Below, in pieces: positions 1 through 11,345 of a stretch of 64,000 nucleotides of DNA. Under the pieces are notes generated by a model. It had not been told where the DNA came from. It was given only the letters and a program-made list of their open reading frames with translations, and did no database searches. Position 1 is the stretch's first letter; every line of letters begins with the position of its first letter. The stretch comes from Malaya genurostris (lineage: Eukaryota; Arthropoda; Insecta; Diptera; Culicidae). A program made the translations under genes and the position numbers. The stretch lies in contig NC_080571.1 in NCBI RefSeq assembly GCF_030247185.1, positions 109,513,128 to 109,577,127 of the forward strand, given 5' to 3'.

Positions 1-4
1 CCCA

Positions 5-172
5 GACCGGAGCAACCTCTGCAAGCGTTGCGGCGGCGAAGGGCACAAGGCGTATGCATGCGAAAGAACGCCACGTTGCATGCTATGCGCGAGCAAGAAG
101 AAGGCCACAAACCACGTCATGGGCGGACCTACTTGTTCAACAAGTGGAGGGAGTAAAACAACATGCAAGTAG
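5..172 (+). pseudogene. R1-clade LINE ORF1 (gag-like), C-terminal end only
   Basis: This is the last 55 codons of a gag-like ORF1, entering from the left window edge and ending at TAG 170-172. It shows a CCHC zinc knuckle (C-x2-C-x4-H-x4-C; residues CKRCGGEGHKAYAC) followed by a second Cys-x2-Cys (RCMLC) and a late His and Cys. Such knuckles bind RNA in LINE ORF1 proteins. The ORF2 start ATG (163-165) lies inside the end of this frame, so the two ORFs overlap by 10 nt. The frame is open up to the window edge, so I cannot say whether the upstream part is intact. Assignment to the R1 clade rests on the ORF2 that follows and on the related element at 37-43 kb. Confidence 0.75.
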
Positions 173-770
173 TACAGCTGAACCTAAATCACTGTGCAGC
201 TGGCCAGCAATTGCTGCACCAGTCAGTGACGAATCCAAGACGGTGGCGACCTTGACGACTGGTCGATACCCAGTGCAAGAGGTGGTGAAAACACAAGCGG
301 AGGGAGTAGCCATAGCTAAGGTAAACGGAGTTTACTATTGTAGTTGCTACGCTCCACCGAGATGGTCAATAGACCAGTTCACTCGGATGGTCGATGTGTT
401 GACCGCAGACCTGGTGGGTCGGAAGCCGGTGGTGATAGCCGGAGACTTCAACGCCTGGGCAACGGCTTGGGGCAGTCGCTTCACCAATAGGAGAGGACAG
501 ACGTTACTGGAGGCCCTCGCCAAGTTGGACGTCGTGTTAGCGAATGATGGACTGAAAAGTACCTTCCAGCGGAACGGAGTCGAGTCGTTTATCGACCTGA
601 CTTTCTGTAGCCCCGGCCTAGCTGGAGATCTTAATTGGAGAGTTTATGATGGCTACACCCACAGCGACCATCTAGCCATTCGCTACACGATCGGTCACTT
701 GGCGAGAAGCACAAAGAGGAGTAATATTCCCAAAACTCTATGGGATTGGGAAGGTATGGGTACGAAATGA
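163..770 (+). pseudogene. R1-clade LINE ORF2, endonuclease domain, deleted and truncated
   Basis: This is an APE-type endonuclease domain of a non-LTR retrotransposon. It starts at ATG 163 with the N-terminal VVQLNLNHC strand, then shifts frame near 230 and continues to 770. Visible motifs are YAPPRW, the GDFNAW box, and the C-terminal THSDHLAIRY box with the catalytic SDH. Compared with the same region at 40.9-41.4 kb, about 28 codons are missing near 230. The missing part includes the stretch carrying the catalytic Glu (SEPY), so the enzyme would be dead even without the frameshift. No reverse transcriptase follows. Homology stops by about 770, just before a (GT)n tract. The frame entering from 54 before residue ~60 is not native. 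Confidence 0.8.
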
Positions 771-805
771 TCAAGAATGAGATAGATCTAATTTGTTGAC
801 ATCGC

Positions 806-807
<2 letters not shown>

Positions 808-848
<41 letters not shown>

Positions 849-850
849 TA
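808..850. repeat. (GT)n microsatellite
   Basis: About 17 GT dinucleotides followed by a TATGTGTGTA variant. It sits at the junction between the R1 fragment and a CCGGAACCGG-family copy, which itself normally carries such a tract. Confidence 0.95.
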
Positions 851-1740
851 ACAAGAATGTGCACTCGAAGGTCTCTCGGTCCAATAGCCTGGTATTGAAT
901 TTTATTCGGATTGATGCTCTGGTTCGAGAGCAACAGAGTAAAATGAGCAAAAAAGGCACTTGATTTTCTCTGAGGTGGAAGGCCCTATAGTTCCATAGCC
1001 ATGGTATTGAGTTTCACCTTGATCCGACTTCCGGTTCCATTTAATCAAAAACTGTTCAACGTAATCTTTTTTTCACAAGCTTAAGTTCAAATGAAAGGTC
1101 TCACAATTCCATAGAACCCAATCAAACTTCTTCACGATACGACCTCCGGTTCCGGAAGTACAACAGGTTCAGTTGAACAGGTTTGGTCAGTAGATGGCCG
1201 AATACACTGGTTTTTGTTATCCGGAAATTCGTTCCAGGTTCCAGTAGTAACGGAAATTGTGATCGTGTGCTCCAAACCGAAAGTCACTCTAGTTTTCCAG
1301 AATCTCCGACTTCCAGATCCAACTACCGGGAATTATTGGGTTAAGTATGTATGAAATTGCAAACCGTCTTTTAGAGCGATAATGCAAATTCATCTAAATT
1401 TGGTTCAAAATTGTTTCAATTTGTAGATTGTGTTGGTTGCTAGTCAAACGAACCGATTTTACCAATGGCTATTCTCAGTTCCCGATTCCGGAAAACCCGG
1501 AAATATTGGCCGAAAACTCAGAAATGAAACTCTCTCCAATTTCTCCCAGACAGCCGAATAGAGTTTCACAAATTTAGACTCAGATGAAGATTTTATGGCC
1601 TTATAACTGCTATTGAGTTTTGTTCGGATGTGACTTCTGCTTCCGGAACAACAGGGTGAAGTGTGTTTAGAATTTATACCGTCATATACAGCGAAAACAT
1701 GGTAAAAACTTTTTATAAATTGAAAAGGTTATGCTAGTGT
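848..1740 (+). repeat. CCGGAACCGG-family repeat, several degenerate copies
   Basis: Recurrent motifs are seen several times: cattgaattt-type strings after 'tatagttccatagcc', 'ccgacttccggttcc', 'caaatgaaaggtctc', and a closing 'gaaaaggttatg'. The same motifs in the same order recur at 21.8, 28.1, 44.1, 45.2, 51.5, 55.8, 58.1 and 59.0 kb. No coding capacity is visible. The repeat looks like a non-autonomous interspersed family whose 150-180-bp subunit is often tandem. Confidence 0.7.
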
Positions 1741-1799
1741 GAGCATATTCTTATGCTCTAATTCGGGATTCAAATAGTTTTTTTGAGGAATTCCTTAAT

Positions 1800-2345
1800 G
1801 ATATTTATGAAAAATTATTAGTTATATGAGAAAGCCATCGAAACAGACTGTAGATTTAGAAGTAAACATAAGAATAAAATTAGGAAATAAGTTTGAACCA
1901 GACTTGAAAGAAGATTTCAGACTGATCTTTGGAAAGGACTTTAGTCAAGACTTTGTAATTGAATTTGGAATAATTTTAGACTAGTCTTTGGACCAAACAT
2001 CGGTATAGAAGAGCCTATAGATTATGTAGAATGCGTTTTTAACTAAAAAAGTAGACTGGACTTTTCACTATGCTAGGCTGTAGAATCAACTTTTCTTCAA
2101 GTAACACGTTAAATTACACATGATTATTAAAGCAGAACTTGACTAAGGATTAGACATAAGACGAGAATAGTTTAAATCCAAGGTTCTACTACGCTATACT
2201 GTGAACTGGAATGTACTTCAAATTATAGGTATACTTAGACTTATTGGAGATTTTCTACCTATTTGATATATAAACAAGACACCAAATAAAACTGGACTCG
2301 AGTTTTAATCAAGTAAATTAGACTAGCTTTTAGACAATCATTGCT
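1800..2345. repeat. Degenerate TAGACTTTAGAC-type minisatellite
   Basis: AT-rich sequence with many loose copies of strings such as 'agactttagtcaagac', 'ttttagactag' and 'agtagactggactt'. It resembles the clearer 12-bp arrays at 5.27-5.46 and 7.43-7.70 kb. Decay is strong, and the limits are approximate. Confidence 0.4.
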
Positions 2346-2930
2346 CAACCGGAGAAATAAAGTGAGATCGACTGGTAGAGGAATGAAGTTTTTGAGTACG
2401 TAATTGGATCACAGAGAATTACCTAAAATGTTAACTTAACCGACCGTGCACAGTCAGATCAAATACCAAGTTTTTTTCTAGCGGGAAGTCTTCTGAGTTG
2501 TGTATTATAACATCAACTGTAGTTCAGTTGGCGGAACGATTTCCCCAAAATTGGAGAAGGTTGCGGACGGATTTATAGCTGTCTCTGAAAGTTTATGACG
2601 CCAGTTTATGGATTTCAATATTTTCATTTTACCAATCATAATTTCAGGCTGTCTTTTCGATGGGTAATGCAGAAAAGTTCTGCATTAGGCGTGTTTGCTT
2701 GGGGCGTATGTGGACAACACTATGATTTATTTTAAGAGCCCGATCAAAAGTAACTTTTCTAGTCGTTTCTAATTCTGGTTTTACTTTTTGTGTAAGGGAC
2801 GAAAACGAAAACATTTGAGGTCAAATAGTTTATTTGCGACTTTCCACAGGGGAAATTACAACAAAAACATTTGTTAGTATTTGGTTCTATCATTGTTAGA
2901 AAAACTCGCAAGTCCTCTTACCCAGTAATA
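2346..2930. other. Unassigned AT-rich sequence
   Basis: No open frame with family character, no inverted ends and no repeat related to the rest of the window was seen here. Confidence 0.5.
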
Positions 2931-2934
2931 ACTA

Positions 2935-5050
2935 AGTGATATCTAGATCTGGATTCTGATCCTGAACACTGGATTAGAATACTGAACTATCGAACAAGGT
3001 TTCGTGATCAGAATACTGAATCTGAACCTGGATTCTTTAAAAAGATTTTTTATCCGAATATGGATTCTGAACTTGAAGCAGAATTCAGTACTTATATTCG
3101 GAACATGGATTTGAATTCAGGACCTAGAATTCTGTTTTCTGAACTTCTGACAGAGTTTTCGAAACTAAACTTTGAACCTATTCTGCACTTGGACTGTGAG
3201 CCTGGATTGGATTCTGGGCCGGAGTTCTCTAGAATTCCTCAATTCTAAACTTGAACCACGGGGGGCGGACCTCCCGGGATGTCGACCACGGCCTCAATCA
3301 CAATCACCAGCGAGGAATACCGGAGCCCCTACATCCACGACCCACCCAGAAGCGGACATCCGCCGGGGTGTACCCCCGGGGATGTTCACCGCGGCCCCGT
3401 AGACGACAACACATGAACGGATTCTGCCAACACCCGCTAGCGGCCATCCGCTGGGGACGAGTCCCCCAGGGATGTTCTCCGCGGCCCTGAATGATGTCAA
3501 CCCATACCCGAACCCCCCGAAGCCTGGAGTGGAGTCTCCAAGAACAGCAAAAAAGATGTTCACCACGACCTAAAACTTTCTTGAATCAATAAACTGTAAA
3601 CGCACTTCTCCCTCTCTCTTTCTCCTCTCGACTCTATGAAATGTAAATTACTACTCAATGTAAACTCACCCCCTCCCCCAACCTCACCCCCCCCCCCTCA
3701 ACTGATACAAACCCGGTGAAAAGACCAAACTTAGGTTAAAATCGGGTATAAATAAAAAACTTATAAATAAAAAAAAACTTGAACCTAAATTATTGACAGA
3801 GATTCTAAATCTAGACCAGAATTTTGAATTAGGACCCCGGTTTTGGATATCTGATAAGGTTTCTGGATCTGAATACTGAATCTTGACATGATTTTTGAAC
3901 CAGAATTCTTACAGAGATTCAAGCCTGAGGCAGAAATCTACAGTTGGATACTGAGTATGGATTTGGATTCTAGACCTGAATCTGATTTCTTGGCTTGAAC
4001 TCTCGATGAAGGTTTTAGGTCTAAATCTGGAGTAGGATTCTGGAGCTGGATTCATGATTCCAAACAAGATTTTTACTCAAAAAAATTGGCAGAGATACGG
4101 AAATGCACCAGAATCGTGAGCCTGGAACTAGATCCTGATTTTGGATTCTGAACCTTAAGCTAGATTCAGAAACATAACTCTGGACTTGGATTCTGGGCTG
4201 GTTTCTGCATTTGAGTTCTGGTCCTGCATTCTGACCTGGACCTGATACAGAATTTTATATTTGGATTCCAGGATTCCGTATTATAAATGGAACTCAGATC
4301 TTGGGCCTGAATTGAGTAACTTGACCTAACCTCTGAACATGAACTTGTGATATGAGTGCAGAATCTGGAAATTGGGACTTTTATTCTGGACCGGACCTTA
4401 ATTTTGGTTATATGAACATTAACTCTGAAATTTGACTCAGATTCTTGTCCAAAATTCTTGAAAGAGATTTTTTTACCTGAACCTGAATTCTGCATCTGGA
4501 TTCTGGAATTTAATTTTCAACATGGACTAGGCCTTTGGTTCTGGGCCAGAATTCTGACCCCAGAATTCTTGACAGAGTTTTTGAACCTGAAACTAGATCC
4601 TGAACCTTGACTCAACACCTGAGTTCTGGACCTAGTTTCAGAACATGGACCTTGAGCGAAAATCGGGATTCGAATTCTCGGCCTGCATTTTGGGTTATAG
4701 ACCTGATCTTCTGACAGGAATACATAGGTTTTCGTGTGTTTTGGACATGAGTTCTGATCCCAGGCCTAGATTCTGGGTCTGAATTTCTGACAGTACTTTT
4801 GGATCTGAACCTAAATTCTGTACCGGGAAGCAGGATTCTGAACCTGAATTCCGAACATGAATTTGAATTTTGTGTCTGACTTCAGGATTCTGAACAAGAT
4901 TTTGGACTCCAATTCTGAAAATCATTTTGACCATCTGGATTCTGAACCTGGACCTGATTTTTTCTGTATTTTGTATGAATTGAATTTGGAATATAGACAT
5001 GATAGGAATTTTCAATGAAACATCAATTCTTGGTCGTAATAGCACTTAAC
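2935..5050. repeat. Degenerate ~12-bp minisatellite (GATTCTGAACCT-like), ~1.6 kb
   Basis: Hundreds of bases are built from variants of a roughly 12-bp unit, for example GATTCTGAACCT, GAATTCCGAACA and GATTCTGGACCT. The array runs on both sides of a retroelement insertion at 3258-3774. Open frames across it are repeat artefacts (Ser/Gly/Glu/Asn-rich strings) and not genes. The unit is heavily diverged, which implies an old array. Confidence 0.8.
3258..3774 (+). mobile_element. Retroelement 3' end (LINE or SINE), 517 bp, with 11-bp TSD
   Basis: A GC-rich block sits inside the AT-rich minisatellite and is flanked by AAACTTGAACC at 3247-3257 and 3775-3785. It ends in an A-rich tail (ATAAATAAAAA type). 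Near the 3' end lies the string 'acccggtgaa..gacca..ttaggttaaaa.cgggtataaataaa', which recurs at 50.6 kb (+) and 62.6 kb (-), each time with its own TSD. Inside is a partial ~90-bp duplication (3350-3408 and 3440-3492) containing 'ccgctggggacgagtccccc'-like palindromic GC runs. Short frames are open but match nothing I know. It may be the 3' UTR of a LINE or a SINE. Confidence 0.8.
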
Positions 5051-5264
5051 TTTTTATCTTCTCATTTTCGTTTTCTTTCTCATAAATCTCAAAAGAATTG
5101 AATTAGATTAGTGCAATTACATTATTTCTGCAACTGATAGATTGGAATGGAATTGTTTTTCGCAACAATAGTTTACTACCCACTGAAAATTAGCTAATGC
5201 CCACTAGTGGGCTGTAGGGACCGATTTGGGAATCACTGGTCCAGATCTTTTAGCGCACTGTAAT

Positions 5265-5460
5265 TATAACTAAACTTTAGATTTTGTAAACCTAAACATA
5301 CAACTTCAGATTAAACTGTAGGCCAGACTTTAGATTAGATTTTGAGGTAGACTTTTGACTTGACCTTAGACTAGAGTTTAGAGTTGACTTCAGGCAAGAG
5401 TTCTGACTAAACCCTAGAACTTAAATTTCGACTGTGTTTTTCGCAAGACTTTTGACTCGA
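5265..5460. repeat. 12-bp minisatellite, ACTAGACTTTAG type
   Basis: Repeated variants such as 'gactttagattagattttg' and 'agacttttgacttgacc' occur in phase with a roughly 12-bp unit. The same unit occurs at 6.78-6.85 and 7.43-7.70 kb. Confidence 0.6.
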
Positions 5461-5464
5461 CGGC

Positions 5465-5577
5465 GCTGCCCTTGTTGGCGGTTCAACGCATAGGGCACTG
5501 GTCTAACAAACCAGTTGCCGTATGCTCGAGCTCCGACCTGAAAGGATTCTTAGTGTCAGAGGGCTTTAGACACAACT
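5465..5577 (+). mobile_element. tRNA-derived SINE, 5' part
   Basis: A tRNA-like head carries 'ggttcaacgcatagggcac', an anticodon-like arm 'ctggtctaacaaaccag', and a B-box-like 'tgctcgagctccgacctg'. It is followed by 'aaaggattcttagtgtcag'. The same head and tail occur in reverse at 34.19-34.36 kb, which confirms a dispersed Pol III-type retroelement and not a tRNA gene. The body stops where the TTAA of the piggyBac-like element begins. Confidence 0.7.
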
Positions 5578-5581
5578 TTAA

Positions 5582-6751
5582 CCGTTGTGCACTCGAAAAA
5601 AAAAACACCTTTAACCACCCGAATGGGTACCCGGGTACCCATTTTTTTAAATCGCTGTAAGTTGAGCATTTTTCAACCGATTGAAGTAATTTTAGCACTG
5701 TTGGATTCAGGAACTTAAGCTCTTTGGGATTGGTACCCATAAAGATGGACATGGTGCTCCTGGTTCCCAGGAACCCGGATATCCTAAATGAGTTCCGACA
5801 TCGAGGCATTTATACACGGATTTCACGTATTTTTGTAATCTTATCTAAGAATTGCTATATGAAATCAAGTGCTATGCTGAGTTGTTATGTTTATATATTT
5901 CAGGGGGCATCCGTTATGTACGTAACATAAAATTTTGAATTTTTCTACCACTCCTTTCCCCCTTTGTCGAGCATTTCTCAATCTATTCACCATGTATTGT
6001 CACGTATTTTTGAAACCTCTCCCCCCTAAACGCGTGATGTACTTTATGTATGTTCCCTTATATACTTCACTTTCTTATCTTCAGTTTGAAAATTATTATG
6101 TACTTCAGGCCTATTGCGAGGAGCACGCAATACAATTTTTAATTCTGGCAACAAACATTTCGAAACATCACGAAGTTACTTCCCAAACAGTTTCGTTCTC
6201 ATTTATATTTCCTTTTTTTCGTTCTATGAGAGTAAGTCCAGAATAGGCCAACTACCCTTTAGATGACGTCATTTTTCTACAAAAGGTTCATTTTGGTACG
6301 GCCTTTCTCAAATAGCTGGTTTGGAAAAGTTTCAAATTAGTAAATGACATTTATGGTGGAAAACACAAGTGTCGGAACATTCTACGGAAATCCGGATTAA
6401 CGGGAACCAGAAGAACCTACTACAGCAATATACACGGCCATCGAAAAGTGGATAAATTTCTGAATTTACCCGTACTGAAAAAATTCAAATCGGATGGAAT
6501 TTGCCTTAGTTACAAGCATTTTTATTTGTGGGTACCCGGGTACCCATTCGGGTGTTTACGTAATAAAAAAAATTTGAGCCCCCCCATTCGACCCCCCTTA
6601 CTGTAAAATGAAAAGTCAAAGCATGAGAAGTTATGGTCCAACTAGTTCTTGGAATTGACCGAATTGCAGAATCTTAGTTTAAACCTAACTCAGAAATTTC
6701 TTATTTTGAAATTCGAAAAGGTACCCGGGTACCCATTCGAGTGCATAAGGG
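5582..6751. mobile_element. piggyBac-like non-autonomous element, TTAA flanks, nested inverted repeats
   Basis: The left end is CCGTTGTGCACTCGAA and the right end reads, inverted, CCCTTATGCACTCGAA. Each is bordered by TTAA (5578-5581 and 6752-6755), the fixed target duplication of piggyBac transposons. A second, inner inverted pair surrounds 5615-5641 and 6529-6556: each begins with CACCCGAATGGG and continues into the palindrome GGTACCCGGGTACC. A third copy of the palindrome lies at 6720-6735. The inner left end also follows a TTAA (5611-5614). The interior has frames at 5935-6246 and elsewhere that show no transposase motif, so it is best read as one MITE inside another, or a MITE with duplicated ends. 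Confidence 0.7.
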
Positions 6752-6774
6752 TTAAAAGAGGTTTTTCTATAAAC

Positions 6775-7700
6775 TACTGATTAAACTTTAGACTACATTT
6801 AATATTGGACTTTAGACTAGATTTTAGCGTAGACTATAGACTTGACCATGATTCAGGAACCTTTCAACTAGGAAAAGTAAAAAATACTGAAGTCTTTTCT
6901 CTACGCGTTTCTTATGCGGTTTTATGTGGCTTTTTCAAGCAGATTTTCGATGTTACGCGTGAAAAAATCCGCGTAAAAACCACGTAATTTCAAAAATCTG
7001 CTTAAAAGGGCAGATATCTGAAGATACGCGGAATTTTATACGTAAATTTTCAAAGTTATCCGGTTTTCTTGTTTTCTCTTATCCCGAATTTTTTTTCCAA
7101 CTGAGCTCTCTGACATTTAGAATACTTGTTGAAATTACACAATTACATTTTGCATTTTTAAGACATTTAGTATAATAAAAGTCGATTTCGGAAATCTCAA
7201 ATCTCCAGTCCTAAAGTCGATTGATCAGATTTAAATCAGATCTGGACGTTTCATGCATTTCTAAGACATTGGCCATAAAAAATTCTTTAGTTGTGCGGTT
7301 TTTTACGTGTTTTTTAATTCTGAAGTTCCACGTAAGAAAGACCTCATTGTAATTTGCAAAATATCCATGATTTTAAAGAGCCACAAATGTTTTCTTGTCG
7401 TCTACATATGGTAATTAAAATTGCCATATGTAGCTGATTTTAGGCTAGACTTAAGGTTAGACTTTTGGTTAGACTTCAGATTAGAATTTAGACTAAATTT
7501 TAAACTAGACTTTAGACTAGACTTTACATTATTTTTTAAACAAGGCATTAGACTAGACTTTAGAGTAGGCTTTCAACTATATTTTCGGCCGAGATCTAGA
7601 GTTAACTTCTGACTAATCCTTAGAATAGACTTCTGACTGGATTGTAGACCAGTTAAACAAAAGTTTGTCCTATACTTCATGCTAGACTTTAGACTGGACC
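6775..7700. repeat. 12-bp minisatellite ACTAGACTTTAG, two blocks with unique spacer
   Basis: Blocks at 6780-6850 and 7430-7700 consist of clear head-to-tail units such as 'actagactttagactagac', a strict 12-bp period in the best-kept part (7495-7530). The spacer 6855-7420 shows no feature I can name. The translated frame at 7421-7612 (LDFRLDFRL-like) is purely the repeat read through. Confidence 0.75.
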
Positions 7701-10700
7701 GAGCAAGTTTTCTCGGAACAAATATTAACACACTGCAGGTATACTGTTTATATATTGTTTACTGTATTTAGTTTTGTTTGGCAGACCCCTGAAAACTTTT
7801 CTTTTCCGTAACGGTGAAAAATTAATTCGTTTGAAATATTCTTGTTTACTTTTTGTTCGAATTAACGCCGTTCTTGAATGTAGTTCACTGTAATAAAAGT
7901 TTCCACAGTCGTGCGAAATATTTCCAGAGTGGTGAGATCCTTTGTATCGCTGCTCCTAAACCGAACATCATCCTCACATTTATCCTGAAAATAACGCATT
8001 TCATTTCGGAGCATGTCATTTATGACAAGCAAACTGCCCCTGTGGCCTCTTAGATGGAATTAAATTCATACCGGCGCGAATTGCTCGTAAAAAGTTTTGT
8101 TTAATGAAATTGTACAGCAGAAGTTGAACGTACCTAAGAACACGTGAGGGAGTCATGTTTTTCATAAATACACGAGAAGTAATGACATGCTCTGTCTCAA
8201 CTGCTTCGGCATGAGCGTACATTCGGTTCAGGATAACCGGCAGGTACAGTTAAAGAACCGACATGGCGTCATTAAGATTTTCTTCGTTCGCACCTACATG
8301 AGTCAAATAGATAAGCTCACTGAAACCGTCATTGTCACAGGTATGCAGGGCAATATTCCTTTCCTTTCCACATCGAAAGAAGGATGTGATGCTAACTGAA
8401 TGAGACCTGAAGCACGGAAGGAGAAGTATAAAATAATTTAATAGCGGTGAAAGGTAGCATTTTACGGTTTCCATTAGTATCTTTATAAGGAAATAAAATG
8501 AAATTATTCACGCTTATTTAACTGATAGGTCACAGAGCAACGCAAAAATGGAATTGGACCGCTTCATCTCATGGGATTAGTTTCGGAAAAGGATCGACCA
8601 GTCCATGGGTGTTTTTATCGTTCCCCATCAATAAACACTCTAACAAGCAAACAGTAACGGGAAAGTAGATGAAAGTTATGGGTGTATAAAGTTTTCTTGG
8701 ATTTTGATGGTAAAAGGAACGGCTCACCTTTACCGGTCGTTCGGAAAGTTTATGTAAATAGTAATATTAAAACGACTTTCAAGGTAAACTCATTAAGCGT
8801 ACTTCAATTTTCTTAAAACTTCGAAGAAATTAGTGGTTTGGTAAGTGAGCTGTGTTTTCTGGTTCTAAGGGCCGTTTCGATAATCGATGCGGAGCTCTTA
8901 TTTACCGTATTTTCTGTTCCGATTTCTTTGGACAATTTCAGAGTTTCCAGCATGAGTTTTTTACGTCTCTGTGTCGCGATTGAATGCAATGTTTGTTTGA
9001 AAGCAGATTTGAATAGAGCGTGAGTTGCAATGAACTGATTTTTTTTCTCAACAGTTTCCAAATTTGATGTTTGGATGTGGAGGATTCTGTAGGATGCACG
9101 GATCACGAAATATCAGAGGAAACTTCGACGCTAACAGCTTAGAATGAACACGTGATATCAATTACCTCAAACTCATTTTTATTCAGTGTTATGATCAAAC
9201 GAAAGTTACTCGCTTCAATCGACATCGAATATGAAACTACTAACAGCTGACTAGTTAGCAGTGCTGTTTACTAGGGAGATCTCGATTTGGGTAATATGTG
9301 TGCCATCTCTTGGATTTTCTAAGGGCTTTTTGAATGACCCTCTTATATCCGTCTCTCTATTTCACGACTTCATCTTCTCGTAGACATACCATTTAAAGTA
9401 TCAAGTAACCCTGTTTGAATTAGTTAATTCGATTATTTATTATTGTCGGAGCTCACGCAATTAGACATTTCCAAAGTCATTGGTTGCAGTGATCTAATTC
9501 ATCTGCCTTTTTTCACTATGACACAGAAAAACCTTTGGTCCTGATTTCTGCAGTAACATATCCTCCTAGCAAATCTCAGAAATCACCCTCTGCTGTGCTA
9601 TATCTGTCATCGGATTTTTCTGTCATGTTATCACAACTCACATGGCAGAGTCATTCATTGCTAGAGGCTTAGTTGTTCCTGGACTATCTGAACTTCTTTT
9701 TCAGATGCTCAAAATATGCTGCCTGTTGTGCCTGTTACTGTATTGATTTTTATGTTGCATCGTTATCTAAGGGTTAACCCGCACTAGGCCGATCCGACCA
9801 ATCCTTTCTGCTTTAGTTATGTGTGCCTAGTACGGATTTCATCTGTCAACCACCTTACAAACCACGTTCGAACTTACCAGTCTGGGTCATGTTGATTTCA
9901 GGAAATCAGTTTTACTAGTTAAGCAAAATCAAACACTGGAGATGCTAAAAAATATTCGATACTTTAAAAAAACGTCGTAGTGTGAAAAACTTTTACCGCC
10001 CGGGAACTTCGTAATCGTTTAATTTCCATTATTGATGGAGATATAATTATGTCGTATAAATTATGTCATCTCATCGACACGGAATCTTCTGCTCAGAGCA
10101 AATTGGATACCACATTGGAAACCATCAATTATTTTCTTTCTTTTCAAATGCAACAAAAAAGTTTTTTCGGTCTAATCCCTAACTGAACGGGCGTAACACG
10201 AATGAGAAACTCAGTCGGTGAAGAACAGTTCAGAGATTTCATTTGCAAAGATTCGAATGTTTTTCACAGTGACGTGAGCACAGATTTGGATTAAGCAATT
10301 TTCAATTAATTTCCATTGCCGTGCATGCTTTCCACCCACTCAGCGATGTTCGGAGCTTCTCCTGAACTCATCTGACAGTTCGTTACGTTTGAAGCAGTTT
10401 TGAAGCATGGTTTTCTGCCACTAAATTATCCATGGAGAAAGAAAACTAAACGGAAGTTAACTTTTCAATTGAATAATTGATGCAACCTCTTTTGTTCTAC
10501 TCTGTGGGCAACATTTTGCTATTCCGTTGCTTTTTGAAGTGGTTCTCACTTAACTTCGGTCTCGATTCGACCCCATCAGCGAGTACCATTGGAAGAAAAC
10601 GGAAATCAACTTTTGAAGTTCCGAGTCACGCTCTACATCCTCGAAACCGTATACAAAGGCAAAGTGACATAAATCACCGAGAAGTAATATAATTGAACAG

Positions 10701-11330
10701 TATTTTCAATTAAAAAACTTTGAATGCTACCGCAGGGGACAGGTTTTTCAGTTATTGCTTAATTCGTGACTTGCGGGAAAGATGTGGTTGATAGGGACGG
10801 GAAACTTTCCATTCCAGATCCAGTTCCGATTGCGCCGCTAGCTAATTGTGAACCATGACGGACTTCTTTTTGTTCCGGCGCTGCCATTCAACGCAAACTT
10901 ACTTCACTGTATTTGCTTGCAGTTGAGATCTTTCCCTATTGACATTGAACGATGACCGTGGCAATCCGAGTTTTCTGCGGAACTTGAGATTAATGACGCT
11001 ATCCACAGTTTCGAAAAGAAAAAAAGTTGGGCGCTTTTTTGTGAGAGTTTATTTTCCTACTGAATAATAAGAAACCTTAAAATATATTGATGCGTTGCTG
11101 TCGGGGATAGACAATTTTCTTGTTTTGATTGAAACCGTACGATTCATGAAGGTTTCCCATTTTGGGGTGTAGTTTGCAAGATAGCTACAAATGAACAATA
11201 CAATTTTCAACCTCATTTCAAGTTACAGAAACAGTTGAATGGTACGTATCGTTACAAAAAGTTTGCTCATTTTTTAGTGTATGCATGATTAGGTTTGAAA
11301 ACTGATTAGGTAGCAATATTTCGGAACATC
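7701..11330. other. Unassigned region, no recognised gene
   Basis: About 3.6 kb of AT-rich DNA without repeats shared elsewhere in the window. The only frame with gene-like composition is 8813-9106 (-), 97 codons, rich in Lys/Thr/Ser with no domain I know. A perfect donor-like GTAAGTGAG lies at 8839 on the other strand. I do not claim a gene. This could be host intron or intergenic DNA. Confidence 0.5.
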
Positions 11331-11345
11331 CAGAACAGCATTGGA

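Noticed and set aside
631..959. Minus-strand open frames near the (GT)n tract (100 and 62 codons)
   Set aside because: They read through the dinucleotide repeat as His-Thr strings and lie opposite the R1 fragment.
3172..3566. Pro/Arg-rich open frames on both strands
   Set aside because: They lie within the GC-rich retroelement tail, overlap each other, and show no conserved motif.
4166..5045. Two minus-strand frames of 109 and 116 codons
   Set aside because: Their residues simply echo the 12-bp minisatellite unit.
8813..9106. 97-codon minus-strand frame that looks protein-like in composition
   Set aside because: No domain was recognised. A splice-donor-like GTAAGTGAG lies on the opposite strand. 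There is not enough evidence for a gene.
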